Positions 17,434 through 26,155 of a stretch of DNA of 64,000 nucleotides are shown in pieces. The translations under genes were made by a program, and so were the position numbers. The stretch comes from Parapedobacter tibetensis. Its GTDB lineage: Bacteria; Bacteroidota; Bacteroidia; Sphingobacteriales; Sphingobacteriaceae. The notes under the pieces were generated by a model, which saw only the letters and a program-made list of their open reading frames with translations, was not told the origin of the DNA and did no database searches. Within the stretch, counting starts at the first letter, position 1; each line of letters opens with the position of its first letter. The stretch lies in contig NZ_JAMXBE010000002.1 in assembly GCF_024704835.1 (NCBI RefSeq), forward strand, positions 1 through 64,000, read 5' to 3'.

Positions 17434-18955
17434 TGTTTATTTTTTTAAAGAAGAATATTTTTTGGACAATCCGTCGTTCATCTTTAGTTAACGCAAAAAA
17501 ATACCCTAAACAGAAATTAACTAAAATACTTATGCCTATGGTTAAAAGAAACCGAATTAGAGTTGAATCTAAAAAACATGTTATAAAATATAACAGGCTA
17601 ATAGCCGCACTAGTTGGCAAAACACATGGTAAAACTACTTTTTTAAAAAAATCAAATTCTGAAAGCCTCACCATTCTATTCAATAGCGTCAATCGAAGAA
17701 TCAAACAAACAACGGCATTGCATATCGCAACATAAAATACAACTTCAGGTTGAAAACCATATTCAAGAAACAGATAGGAGACTGGTAAATTCAATAACAT
17801 GGTTCCCCCAACAATAACTTGATACCTCTTAATTCTTCCTGTTGCCTGCGCTGCCACCATCAGCGGGTACGAATACACCTCTATAAGCGCGCATATCAAC
17901 GACAAACGCACAAATAGCACAGCGTTTGCAGGGACATTCTTTAACCACAAGTTAAGAACGAAATCGGCTTCGATTATTAACGGTGCAGTTACGAAGAATA
18001 GCATCAAATAAGAAAACTTCGAACTTTGATAAGTTAGGTTTAACATTTGTTGACGATCACCCATTGCATAGTATTTCGTGATTTGCGGACGAGCAGCCGT
18101 AACGAAGTTTGTAGCGAACTGATTTATTGCGGCACTTACTTGATATGCAATTGCCCTTGCTGCGTTTACTATTGGACCGAAAAACAGATTTAAAATAATA
18201 TTAATACCTTGATTATTAAAGACTCCTGCCAAAGAACCAAATAGATTCCACCCAGAGTAGTTAAACAGTTCTCTGAACATTTTGGAATCCCAAAAAAGAA
18301 TTAGTCTGCTCTCTTTATATTTTCGCTGACAATACATACGATAAATAAATGTTATAACGCAAGTTACTAAAAATAATAAAGCGCCGTAAAACGGTAACCG
18401 GTCACCTGAAAATAGAACTAACAAATAGACAACTAAGAGTTTAAGAGTAACTTCCAATATGCTTGTGAAAGCAAAGACTTTCATGTTTTCATGAGCAATT
18501 ATTAGTGCATTGTATGGTACGCTCAAAATGGTCATAATAAGTGAGAAAATTGAAAACTGATATACCCAAAACGCGGCGTGTATCCTGTCTTCGGGGATGA
18601 CCATTTTATGGTTTAAAAACCATAAACCGACCGTTTCGGCTAAAAGTATGATGATGAATGCCGCGATAACATAAATAATAAAAGTCGCACTGAAAACCCT
18701 TTGTAATTGTACAAGGTTATCCCGGCCAAGTTCAAACGCAAAATATCTTTGGGATGCAGATGCCATGGAGCTACTTAAAAACGAAAACATTGTTACTACT
18801 CCGCTAACAACGTTATGAATTCCAAAATCCTCTATTCCCAAGGTATTGAGAACCACTCTGACCGTGTATAGCGACACAGTCATCGTGATCAACATTCGAA
18901 AATAGAGAAAAAGCGTGTTCTTCGCAATCCGCTTATTTTGAGTAGAGACCATCAA
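17414..18955 (-). CDS. wzx: Wzx-type polysaccharide flippase (MOP superfamily)
   Basis: A 513-residue protein with about 12-14 hydrophobic segments. The start (NTLFLYFRMLITMTVSLYTVRVVLNTLGIEDFGIHNVVSG) is the typical first helix pair of Bacteroidota lipopolysaccharide flippases. GIINIILNLFFGPIVNAARAIAYQVSAAINQF-like helices with VNAARA and ARPQITKYYAMGD follow. It would move undecaprenyl-PP-linked repeat units across the inner membrane for polymerisation. The start overlaps the SGNH gene end by 23 bases and its end overlaps the nitroreductase gene, so translation is probably coupled. Confidence 0.88.
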   Translation of the reverse strand: MMVSTQNKRIAKNTLFLYFRMLITMTVSLYTVRVVLNTLGIEDFGIHNVVSGVVTMFSFLSSSMASASQRYFAFELGRDNLVQLQRVFSATFIIYVIAAFIIILLAETVGLWFLNHKMVIPEDRIHAAFWVYQFSIFSLIMTILSVPYNALIIAHENMKVFAFTSILEVTLKLLVVYLLVLFSGDRLPFYGALLFLVTCVITFIYRMYCQRKYKESRLILFWDSKMFRELFNYSGWNLFGSLAGVFNNQGINIILNLFFGPIVNAARAIAYQVSAAINQFATNFVTAARPQITKYYAMGDRQQMLNLTYQSSKFSYLMLFFVTAPLIIEADFVLNLWLKNVPANAVLFVRLSLICALIEVYSYPLMVAAQATGRIKRYQVIVGGTMLLNLPVSYLFLEYGFQPEVVFYVAICNAVVCLILRLTLLNRMVRLSEFDFFKKVVLPCVLPTSAAISLLYFITCFLDSTLIRFLLTIGISILVNFCLGYFFALTKDERRIVQKIFFFKKINNVKTDN

Positions 18956-19871
18956 GAAATCCTTTGTTTTTTAAAGTTCTAATCAGATGATCATTGAAGA
19001 TGTCAACACCCTTTTGATTAAGGTGGCTATCATCGAGAAAATAGTTGTCATCTATCGGAAATTGGGCATAATTAAGGTACGTTCCATACCTATTTATTAG
19101 TTTATCTATTTTATCCTGATTTAGAACCGATGAATATAAAGTTTCTCGAATTGGTGTTTGAACCAGAATGTAGGGGATGTTCTTGTCTTTGAAAGTAGAT
19201 ATAAGTTGCTCGAATGCCTCCAATTGATCGGGGAGCACCGTATAGAACGATTTCGTGGTAGAATCTACTTTTGGCGAATAATCATAGGTTTCAACATATC
19301 CTCTTGAAATATATTTGTCCCCTCTTCTAATAACCTGCTCCTGAAACTCATGATCTAATCCGAGGTACTTCCGATACATAGTGTAAATCAGCGTATTATA
19401 GGCACTGATATCCATCGTTTTTAGTGCCATTTTTATTAACTCCCGATCCAATTCCCTAGCGTTGGATAGCAGGTCTAATGTGGATTCAACTCCGTCTATA
19501 CATAGAACCTTAGGATAGATATCTAGAATCACTAACTTCGGTCTTAATATTTTAACGTACTTGTTAAAAAGGTATTGCGTTTGGATGGGAGACTGCGCAC
19601 TTGATCCTAGATTAAACGCCTTTATTCCTTTTTGAGTAAATAATCTCACATCATATCCCCGGTAGGCATGGGACGAGCCAATGATTAGCAAATCCACATT
19701 TTCGGCTTTCTCAGCTTCTTTCAGGCGAGAAAAAAGATGACCATGTGATCCAATTCGATAACCAAGGTTTTTATAAGGCAACGACCAGTCTCCAAATATG
19801 ATAATGAGAATGCAATAGATTACCGAAGCGAAAAGACAGAAGAAAATGATCGATCTAAAAAATCTTTTCAT
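18933..19871 (-). CDS. SGNH-hydrolase-like protein, partner of the MBOAT acetylase
   Basis: A 312-residue protein from the ATG at 19871 (MKRFFRSIIFF); a frame start 14 codons earlier lies inside the MBOAT gene. One N-terminal membrane anchor (IFFCLFASVIYCILIIIFG) precedes a periplasmic domain with SGNH-type features: LLIIGSSHAYRGYD (nucleophile Ser), FNLGSSAQS and the C-terminal DDSHLNQKGVDIF (Asp-His pair). In alginate, cellulose and teichoic acid systems such proteins (AlgJ/AlgX/DltD-like) work with an MBOAT protein to place acetyl groups on the exported polymer. The directly upstream gene is that MBOAT. Confidence 0.82.
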   Translation of the reverse strand: MKRFFRSIIFFCLFASVIYCILIIIFGDWSLPYKNLGYRIGSHGHLFSRLKEAEKAENVDLLIIGSSHAYRGYDVRLFTQKGIKAFNLGSSAQSPIQTQYLFNKYVKILRPKLVILDIYPKVLCIDGVESTLDLLSNARELDRELIKMALKTMDISAYNTLIYTMYRKYLGLDHEFQEQVIRRGDKYISRGYVETYDYSPKVDSTTKSFYTVLPDQLEAFEQLISTFKDKNIPYILVQTPIRETLYSSVLNQDKIDKLINRYGTYLNYAQFPIDDNYFLDDSHLNQKGVDIFNDHLIRTLKNKGFLDGLYSK

Positions 19872-19881
19872 AATAAAAGAA

Positions 19882-21321
19882 TCAAAATTGAAAATATATG
19901 AACTCGGAACCACCGGTATGCATAAACATTCCTATAAGAAAAATGATAACTGCATAAAATGTCCATCTTAAAATACGTGATTGGTTTCCTAATATCTTTT
20001 CTATACCATAATTGTTTTCCCTACCAAACCATTCAATTATCAAAAAAAATAAAATCAATACGGCTTCCTTATAGACCCTAATTGTTGGGAAACTAACGAT
20101 GGAAATATTTATTAAAGCGGAGAGGTACTGCAATGCATGTGTTAAGCTTTCCGCTCTAAAAAAAACCCATGCAATTGTAGTCAAGCAAAAAGTTAATAGT
20201 ACTTGACCGGCTTCTTTCCAACCAGGCAAAAACCGCCCTTGAGCAACCACATCTAAATTTCTTCGATTAGTCTTAAAAATGATGGAAGGCATTATAAAAA
20301 GAGCATTTAATGCCCCCCAAATGATAAATGTCCAATTTGCCCCATGCCAAAAACCGCTTACGATAAAAATGATAAAGGTATTTCTAACGCGCTTCCATAT
20401 ACCGACTTGGCTTCCGCCTAGTGGTATATATAGATAATCTTTAAACCAGCTTGACAGAGAAATATGCCACCTCCTCCAGAATTCCGCTATATCTCGAGAA
20501 AAATACGGAAAATTGAAATTCTTCAACAATTCAATACCAAGCAATCTAGCGCTTCCCAACGCGATATCCGAATAGCCAGAAAAATCGCCGTAAATTTGAA
20601 AGGCAAAGAAAATTGCTCCAATTAAGAGATTACTCGCAGGCTGACTTGTCGGATCATCAAACATTTGATTGACGATGACCGCACAATTGTCTGCAATAAC
20701 AATCTTCTTAAAAAAGCCCCAAAGAATCTGTTTTAGTCCATCTACAGCTTTCAAATAGTTAAAACTCCTTTTCCTCTCCAGTTGAGGTAATAAATGCGTT
20801 GCCCTCTCGATGGGGCCGGCTACCAATAGCGGAAAAAAGCTTACAAACAACGTATAGTTGACAAGATTATAGGTGGGCTTGATCTTATCGTTATAAATGT
20901 CAAAAACATACGACAATCCGTGAAATGTATAGAAGGATATTCCAACAGGTAGAATAACATTCAGCGTACCATAATTCGGTTCAAACCCGAATCGCAATAG
21001 AAGCTCGGCGAAAGATTCGACAAAGAAATTATAGTATTTAAAGAACCCAAGGAAACCAAGATTAATACAAACACTAAGAATCAGCCAAAGTTTTTTTCTC
21101 TCTCGCGAAGACGCGTGATGGATCATTATACCAGACGAATAGTCTAAGAGGGTTGAAAATCCCAATAGAAATAAAAATCGCCAATCCCAGCAGCCGTAAA
21201 AATAATAGCTGGCCAATAAAAGCATGATGTTTTGAAGGCGAGTTGACTTTTTAAATACGACCCAATATAAAAGGAATACCGCTGGGAAAAAAAGGAGATA
21301 TTGTAAAGAATTGAACAACAT
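19882..21321 (-). CDS. MBOAT-family O-acyltransferase (AlgI/DltB-like)
   Basis: A 479-residue multi-spanning membrane protein. It begins with the family motif MLFNSLQYLLFFPAVFLLYW and contains YCF-like core marks FPLLVAGPIERATHLLPQL, FQIYGDFSGYSDIALGSARLLGI, WRRWHISLSSWFKDYLYIPLGG and FIVSGFWHGANWTFIIWGA with the invariant His. AlgI-type proteins move acetyl groups from the cytoplasm to a periplasmic acceptor. The SGNH gene follows directly, so the pair most likely O-acetylates the exopolysaccharide. Confidence 0.93.
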   Translation of the reverse strand: MLFNSLQYLLFFPAVFLLYWVVFKKSTRLQNIMLLLASYYFYGCWDWRFLFLLGFSTLLDYSSGIMIHHASSRERKKLWLILSVCINLGFLGFFKYYNFFVESFAELLLRFGFEPNYGTLNVILPVGISFYTFHGLSYVFDIYNDKIKPTYNLVNYTLFVSFFPLLVAGPIERATHLLPQLERKRSFNYLKAVDGLKQILWGFFKKIVIADNCAVIVNQMFDDPTSQPASNLLIGAIFFAFQIYGDFSGYSDIALGSARLLGIELLKNFNFPYFSRDIAEFWRRWHISLSSWFKDYLYIPLGGSQVGIWKRVRNTFIIFIVSGFWHGANWTFIIWGALNALFIMPSIIFKTNRRNLDVVAQGRFLPGWKEAGQVLLTFCLTTIAWVFFRAESLTHALQYLSALINISIVSFPTIRVYKEAVLILFFLIIEWFGRENNYGIEKILGNQSRILRWTFYAVIIFLIGMFMHTGGSEFIYFQF

Positions 21322-21382
21322 GATAATGGAGGATCCTGATAATTTGTGTTAGGACTATTATGACTCTTCGTTCTGATTAAAT

Positions 21383-22471
21383 CTATTTATACGACTTATA
21401 GATTTTCTTAATACCCTCCTTCAGGGAAGTTTTGTAAATCCAGCCAAGATTCTGAAGCTTAGAGGGGTCTGTAAGCTTTCTCAACGTACCATCTGGTTTT
21501 GCTGTATCGTATACGAAGTTTCCCCGGAAATCAATTATTATCTTTATTAAGCTGACCAACTCCGCAATGCTGATATCTTCTCCTGTACCAATATTGAGAT
21601 GTGTGTTACGTATTTCATCTGTTTCTTGCGGAACGAAATCTTTGAAATCACGATTTTCCATAATAAATATACATGCATCCGCCATATCTTTACTCCATAG
21701 AAATTCGCGCATTGGTTTACCGCTCCCCCAAATTTCGATCTGTACCTCTCTGCTGCTCCCGTCTTTAAAACGGATACCATACTTATTCAGTGTGGATAGA
21801 ATTCGCTCCTCAGTATCACGCCCCGACGTGCCTTCTATTGGGCGTTTGTCCAAATCCTCGCGAATCGTATTCCAGTCGCTGTTTTCTAAGGCCTTTCCTA
21901 AATGGATCTTGCGGATTAAGGCAGGTAGGACATGAGATTTTTCCAAATCAAAATTATCATTTGGGCCATACAGGTTTGTGGGCATCACGGATATAAAATT
22001 AGTTCCGTATTGGATATTGTAGCTTTCACATAGTTTGATGCCCGCAATTTTCGCTATGGCATAAGGCTCATTGGTGTACTCCAAAGGTCCCGTTAATAAC
22101 GCATTCTCAGGTATAGGCTGAGGGGCTTCCTTGGGATAAATGCAGGTACTCCCCAAGAATAAGAGCTTTTTTACACCGTGCACATAGCTTTGGTGAATGA
22201 CGTTATTTTGGATCATTAAATTCTCATAGATGAACTCGCCCCGATACGTATTGTTGGCAACAATCCCACCAACTTTAGCTGCCGCAAGAAAAACATATTC
22301 AGGCTTCTCCTGTGCAAAGAAATCGGCCACAGATCGAGTATCTGTTAGATCCAATTCTGCATGCATACGGGTAATAAGATTAGTATAGTCTTTATCTTGT
22401 AAATTTTTTAAAATGGCACTACCCACTAGACCTCGGTGGCCGGCAATGTATATTTTGGCATCTTTGTTCAT
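21383..22471 (-). CDS. fcl: GDP-L-fucose synthase
   Basis: A 362-residue short-chain dehydrogenase. GHRGLVGSAILKNL is the NADP loop; FLGSTCIYPKEAPQPIPE holds the catalytic Ser and Cys, and NEPYAIAKIAGIKLCESY the YxxxK pair, as in the GDP-4-keto-6-deoxymannose 3,5-epimerase-4-reductase. It makes GDP-L-fucose from the Gmd product, and the gmd gene lies 24 bases upstream. Compared with about 310-320 residues in enterobacteria, it has a ~45-residue charged insert around residues 190-235 (DWNTIREDLDKRPIEGTSGR and onward), which I recall in other Bacteroidota orthologues. Confidence 0.95.
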   Translation of the reverse strand: MNKDAKIYIAGHRGLVGSAILKNLQDKDYTNLITRMHAELDLTDTRSVADFFAQEKPEYVFLAAAKVGGIVANNTYRGEFIYENLMIQNNVIHQSYVHGVKKLLFLGSTCIYPKEAPQPIPENALLTGPLEYTNEPYAIAKIAGIKLCESYNIQYGTNFISVMPTNLYGPNDNFDLEKSHVLPALIRKIHLGKALENSDWNTIREDLDKRPIEGTSGRDTEERILSTLNKYGIRFKDGSSREVQIEIWGSGKPMREFLWSKDMADACIFIMENRDFKDFVPQETDEIRNTHLNIGTGEDISIAELVSLIKIIIDFRGNFVYDTAKPDGTLRKLTDPSKLQNLGWIYKTSLKEGIKKIYKSYK

Positions 22472-22494
22472 ATTTCGGCTTTATGCAATAAGGT

Positions 22495-23607
22495 TTATTC
22501 AAAATAATTTAAGGTCTGGTATCCGCCTTCTTTGAGATATTGTTCTTTTTCCATCAGGTGGACATCGCTTTGCATCATATCCTTTACCAAATCATTTAAG
22601 TCATACTCGGGCACCCAGCCCAGTTTCGTTTTGGCTTTGGTGGGGTCACCGATTAGCAAATCTACTTCTGTGGGTCTAAAATATTTTGGATCTACTGCGA
22701 GGACCTCTTTCCCCTCTTCAAGTTGAAAGTCGGGATTGGTACATGCTTTGACATAACCTTTTTCGTCTGCGCCTTGGCCGCGGAATTCCAACTCAATTCC
22801 GACTTCTGCAAAAGCCATACGGATAAAATCACGAACTGGTGTAGTTTTACCGGTGGCAATTACCCAATCTTCCGCTTCATCAGCCTGCAGGATCATCCAC
22901 ATCATACGAACGTAATCCTTGGCGTGACCCCAGTCACGTTGGGCATCCAAGTTGCCAAGATACAGCTTGTCTTGTAAGCCCATGGCGATACGGGCGGCAG
23001 CTCGGGTAATCTTGCGAGTGACAAAAGTCTCCCCCCGTATAGGTGATTCATGATTGAACAAGATGCCGTTGCAAGCATAAATGCCGTATGCCTCGCGATA
23101 ATTTACCGTGATCCAGTATGCATAAAGCTTAGCAACAGCGTAAGGGCTACGGGGATAGAAGGGGGTGGTTTCTGATTGAGGTACGGCTTGAACCAATCCA
23201 TAAAGTTCTGAAGTGGAAGCTTGATATATTCTTGTTTTTTTCTCCAATCCCAAAAAGCGAACGGCTTCCAATATGCGAAGTGTCCCCACGCCATCGGCAT
23301 TTGCCGTATATTCAGGAGTATCGAAACTGACCTTCACATGGCTCATCGCAGCTAAGTTATAAATTTCATCGGGTTGAATTTCTTGAATAAGGCGAATGAG
23401 GTTGGTACTATCCGTCATGTCTCCGTAGTGCAAGACAAATTTGGGGTGTGCGGTATGAGGATCCTCATAGAGGTGGTCAATCCGGTCAGTATTGAATAAT
23501 GATGAGCGTCGTTTTAGGCCGTGAACCACGTATCCTTTTTTCAGAAGAAACTCACTCAGGTAAGCACCGTCTTGTCCGGTCACTCCAGTAATTAATGCTA
23601 CTTTCAT
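22495..23607 (-). CDS. gmd: GDP-mannose 4,6-dehydratase
   Basis: A 370-residue enzyme converting GDP-D-mannose to GDP-4-keto-6-deoxy-D-mannose, the first step to GDP-fucose. The NADP loop [35 protein letters not shown], the Ser/Thr region [10 protein letters not shown], the [12 protein letters not shown] YxxxK pair, and [17 protein letters not shown] are all diagnostic. The full family length is present. The fcl gene follows 24 bases downstream on the same strand, forming a GDP-fucose cassette. Confidence 0.96.
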   Translation of the reverse strand: MKVALITGVTGQDGAYLSEFLLKKGYVVHGLKRRSSLFNTDRIDHLYEDPHTAHPKFVLHYGDMTDSTNLIRLIQEIQPDEIYNLAAMSHVKVSFDTPEYTANADGVGTLRILEAVRFLGLEKKTRIYQASTSELYGLVQAVPQSETTPFYPRSPYAVAKLYAYWITVNYREAYGIYACNGILFNHESPIRGETFVTRKITRAAARIAMGLQDKLYLGNLDAQRDWGHAKDYVRMMWMILQADEAEDWVIATGKTTPVRDFIRMAFAEVGIELEFRGQGADEKGYVKACTNPDFQLEEGKEVLAVDPKYFRPTEVDLLIGDPTKAKTKLGWVPEYDLNDLVKDMMQSDVHLMEKEQYLKEGGYQTLNYFE

Positions 23608-23608
23608 A

Positions 23609-23725
23609 TTATTGAATTAAGTCAATCGATAAAGGTTTTTTTATTTGTTTTACCAGTTCATAGCTTTCTTTGATTTCAGACTCTCCTTTATAGGGAGAAG
23701 CCCGCGCCTTTGCAACAGCTATTGG
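23609..23725 (-). pseudogene. Possible 3' remnant of an unidentified gene
   Basis: The minus strand is open for 39 codons ending at 23609 (SPIAVAKARASPYKGESEI, then [20 protein letters not shown]). Composition looks coding, but there is no start codon and a TGA precedes it. It lies between the dehydrogenase and gmd genes, directly against the gmd start. I do not recognise the family; it may be the tail of a gene lost by deletion, or chance. Confidence 0.3.
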
Positions 23726-23761
23726 TGATATTCATTGATTGTGTTATTGCCCCTTTCTTGA

Positions 23762-23782
23762 ATGAGTAACGAAAGCACTCGT
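23762..23782 (-). promoter_or_regulatory. Shared palindromic promoter/operator motif, copy 3
   Basis: Matches the pattern GAGYAACRAARGYACTCRT, followed by a T-tract, seen also at 25276 and 33778. The arms GAGTxx and xxACTC are inverted. This copy is the most divergent (TGCTTTCG at the -7 position on the minus strand). It would serve gmd and the genes after it. Confidence 0.45.
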
Positions 23783-23818
23783 TTTTTTGGTTTCGCAAAT
23801 TTCTTTTGCTTATTGTTC

Positions 23819-25201
23819 TTACAATCTCCCATCTACCAATGCTCGATCTAAACAGGCTTTGGTATCAAAAATGATCCCATTACTGCACTTGATTTTTTTG
23901 TAATCGAATTTCAAAAATTCATTATGGGCCACAGCTACTACCACGGCATCATAGCGGATACTACCATTCAACTTAGTTAAGGTATTTACTCCATATTCGC
24001 GTTTTACCTCCTCCATATCTGCCCAAGGGTCGTAAATATCTACAGCTAAGCCAAATTGCACAAGTTCGTGATAAATATCCACTACTCGGGTATTACGCAC
24101 GTCAGGGCAATTTTCCTTGAAGGTAACTCCGAGGATCAGCGCTTTTGCTCCCTTGATTTCTTGGTCTTTTGCGACGAGCAATTTGATGACTTTCTCGGCA
24201 ACAAACGCACCCATGCGGTCATTGATGGCCCGTCCCGATAGAATTACTTGAGGATGGTAACCTAATACCTGTGCTTTATGGGCAAGGTAATAAGGGTCTA
24301 CGCTGATGCAGTGTCCTCCAACCAAACCGGGTTTGAACGGTAAAAAATTCCATTTGGTTTCGGCGGCGGCGAGTACATCATGGGTATCGATACCCATACG
24401 ATCGAACATTAGCGCTAACTCATTCATAAAGGAAATGTTGATATCCCGCTGGGCGTTCTCAATGGCCTTGGATGCTTCGGCGACCTTGATAGTAGGTGCT
24501 TTATGTGTCCCGGCCTCGATTATAGAGCAATAGAGGGCATCCACCCGGTTGGCAATTTCTGGAGTAGAGCCAGCGGTTACCTTCTTGATTTTGGTCAAGG
24601 TATTGATTTTGTCGCCGGGGCTTATGCGTTCGGGAGAATAACCGACAAAGAAATCTTTGTTGAATTTCAATCCAGATACTTTTTCCAATACCGGCACACA
24701 ATCTTCTTCGGTACAGCCTGGATACACCGTTGATTCATAGATTACGACATCTCCGGATTTCAAAGTGGACCCCAGTATTTCTGAAGCTTCAGTTAGTGGA
24801 CCTAGATCTGGAACCTTGAATTGATCAATGGGTGTAGGTACGGTGACGATATAGGTGTTGTAGCCGCGGAGGTCGTCGACATTGGACGAAAATGATAAGC
24901 CAACGCTTGTTGATTCGCTACTAGTCCGCTGATTGGTTGATTCGCCTTTTTCAGATTGCTTTGCGCCTTTCCGTTGTCCGTTGCGCTTGCTCGCCATGAC
25001 GCTTCGGAGATCGTCTAAATTGGCTTCTTGGGTACGGTCTTTGCCCTGAACCAATTCTTCTACCCTTTTTGTATCGATATCAAAACCCAACACATCGTAT
25101 TTTTTGCCAAAGGCAATGGCTAAAGGCAAGCCGACATATCCGAGCCCGATAATCGCGATTTTCGCATTCTGAACAACTTCACTTGTATTGCTTTTGCGCA
25201 T
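23819..25201 (-). CDS. UDP-N-acetyl-hexosamine 6-dehydrogenase (WbpA/TviB/WecC-type)
   Basis: A 460-residue nucleotide-sugar dehydrogenase oxidising C6 of a UDP-HexNAc with 2 NAD+, giving a UDP-HexNAc uronate. NAKIAIIGLGYVGLPLAIAFG is the NAD loop, FIVTVPTPI-like IVTVPTPIDQF follows, VVIYESTVYPGCTEE and the catalytic Cys region GGHCISVDPYYLAHKA are intact, and VTFKENCPDVRNTRV closes the C-terminal domain. Residues 68-98 (KRNGQRKGAKQSEKGE and a Ser/Thr stretch) are a low-complexity insert where relatives have a short turn; its DNA matches intergenic repeats of this genome. The product probably feeds the WecG-type transferase. Whether it is ManNAcA, GalNAcA or GlcNAcA is undecided. Confidence 0.88.
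   Translation of the reverse strand: MRKSNTSEVVQNAKIAIIGLGYVGLPLAIAFGKKYDVLGFDIDTKRVEELVQGKDRTQEANLDDLRSVMASKRNGQRKGAKQSEKGESTNQRTSSESTSVGLSFSSNVDDLRGYNTYIVTVPTPIDQFKVPDLGPLTEASEILGSTLKSGDVVIYESTVYPGCTEEDCVPVLEKVSGLKFNKDFFVGYSPERISPGDKINTLTKIKKVTAGSTPEIANRVDALYCSIIEAGTHKAPTIKVAEASKAIENAQRDINISFMNELALMFDRMGIDTHDVLAAAETKWNFLPFKPGLVGGHCISVDPYYLAHKAQVLGYHPQVILSGRAINDRMGAFVAEKVIKLLVAKDQEIKGAKALILGVTFKENCPDVRNTRVVDIYHELVQFGLAVDIYDPWADMEEVKREYGVNTLTKLNGSIRYDAVVVAVAHNEFLKFDYKKIKCSNGIIFDTKACLDRALVDGRL
24903..25002. repeat. Intergenic-type repeat captured inside the dehydrogenase gene
   Basis: Bases 24953-25002 match 37541-37590, an intergenic copy, at 39 of 50 positions without gaps. The neighbouring bases 24903-24950 resemble the ATTCG-rich spacer sequences near 41410, 42920 and 46235. 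The insertion keeps the reading frame and lacks stops. Confidence 0.7.
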
Positions 25202-25275
25202 CTAATGTATTATAATTCCTTTTTTGTCGTTCTGTTTTTCGCAGGCAAAATGCGAAAGTACTAAAACAAACCATA

Positions 25276-25296
25276 ATGAGCAACAAAGGTACTCAT
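25276..25296 (-). promoter_or_regulatory. Shared palindromic promoter/operator motif, copy 2
   Basis: Pattern GAGYAACRAARGYACTCRT with symmetrical ends ATGAG and CTCAT, followed by a run of T. On the minus strand it contains TACCTTTG (25284-25291), a good Bacteroidota -7 box, about 80 bases upstream of the dehydrogenase start. A promoter overlapped by an operator-like palindrome is implied. Confidence 0.6.
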
Positions 25297-25337
25297 TTTT
25301 TTTAGTTAGTCAACTTTTTACGAATTACACTTAGAAA

Positions 25338-26108
25338 TTAAGATAATGGTGCTAAATTAGCTGTTTTACCACGAAGGAGCTCCAGTTGCCTAGTTGCCGT
25401 TAGCCGTAATGCCTTTGAAGTCTTAGGAAGGGTGGCAAACGCTTCCAGCTTATGAATATCTTCTGGGGTGCAACTACCTGTACTGAGAAAATCCACATAC
25501 CCAGCTGCCAACATGCGTTCAGCCATGGTCATTGCCCGATAGCCATGCTTACCAATAATAGTGGTCAATCCAAGCTGGAAAAAGCAGCCCAGGTACCGTA
25601 GATACGCAATCGCGCGTATGCTGAGCTTCGCATATTGCTCGGGTTCACGCTGCATGATGATAGGCTGGTAGCCACGGGCACGTACTTCAAACAGCGGCCC
25701 TTTGAGCTCCCGCACGTGTTGTTTGCCAGCTATGCCAAGTAGTACATATTCCCCATATAAAGTTTCCAAGGGATGGCTTTTCACCCAGTGCTCAAACGCG
25801 TCATCGATAACATACGTGGGGATATAGGAAAGGTAGGAAGGAATGCCAGCTTGGTCAACGGCTTCACAAAGCTGCTGAAACACTCGACGGGCGGTCTGTA
25901 GCGCAGTAGGATGTTCGGTAGAAACCAACGAGGTGAATACAAAATGTTGGATACCCAATGCGGTCAGCCCACCTACCAGTTGTACCGTTGAAGCCAAATT
26001 TGATGTCCCCTCCGGTGTATCCGGAATAAGGTGTATACCCGTGTCAACGGTGGTTGCCCGGCTAATGGGAAACGGATGCCTTCTTTGGAGTAACTCAATC
26101 ATCATCAT
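25338..26108 (-). CDS. Catalytically degenerate PHP-type (CpsB/YwqE-like) protein
   Basis: A 256-residue protein that aligns along its full length with the phosphatase at 31960-32745, but its metal ligands are replaced. VDIHSHILPGIDDG becomes VDTGIHLIPDTPEG, GTPHVMADIH becomes FTSLVSTEH, AAEYMMDE becomes IPTYVIDD, AHPERYHY becomes MQREPEQY, and GTDLHHERH becomes STGSCTPEDIH. The intervening structure (AGYVDFLSTGS versus AGLVDFLGTDL) is retained and the reading frame is intact, so this looks like a maintained pseudoenzyme rather than decay. It may bind the Wzc tyrosine tail without dephosphorylating it; that is inference. It lies between the CapD-like and dehydrogenase genes. Confidence 0.75.
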   Translation of the reverse strand: MMMIELLQRRHPFPISRATTVDTGIHLIPDTPEGTSNLASTVQLVGGLTALGIQHFVFTSLVSTEHPTALQTARRVFQQLCEAVDQAGIPSYLSYIPTYVIDDAFEHWVKSHPLETLYGEYVLLGIAGKQHVRELKGPLFEVRARGYQPIIMQREPEQYAKLSIRAIAYLRYLGCFFQLGLTTIIGKHGYRAMTMAERMLAAGYVDFLSTGSCTPEDIHKLEAFATLPKTSKALRLTATRQLELLRGKTANLAPLS

Positions 26109-26155
26109 TCGGGTTATAAACAGTTTATCACTATTATGTAATACTCCTTGGGATA

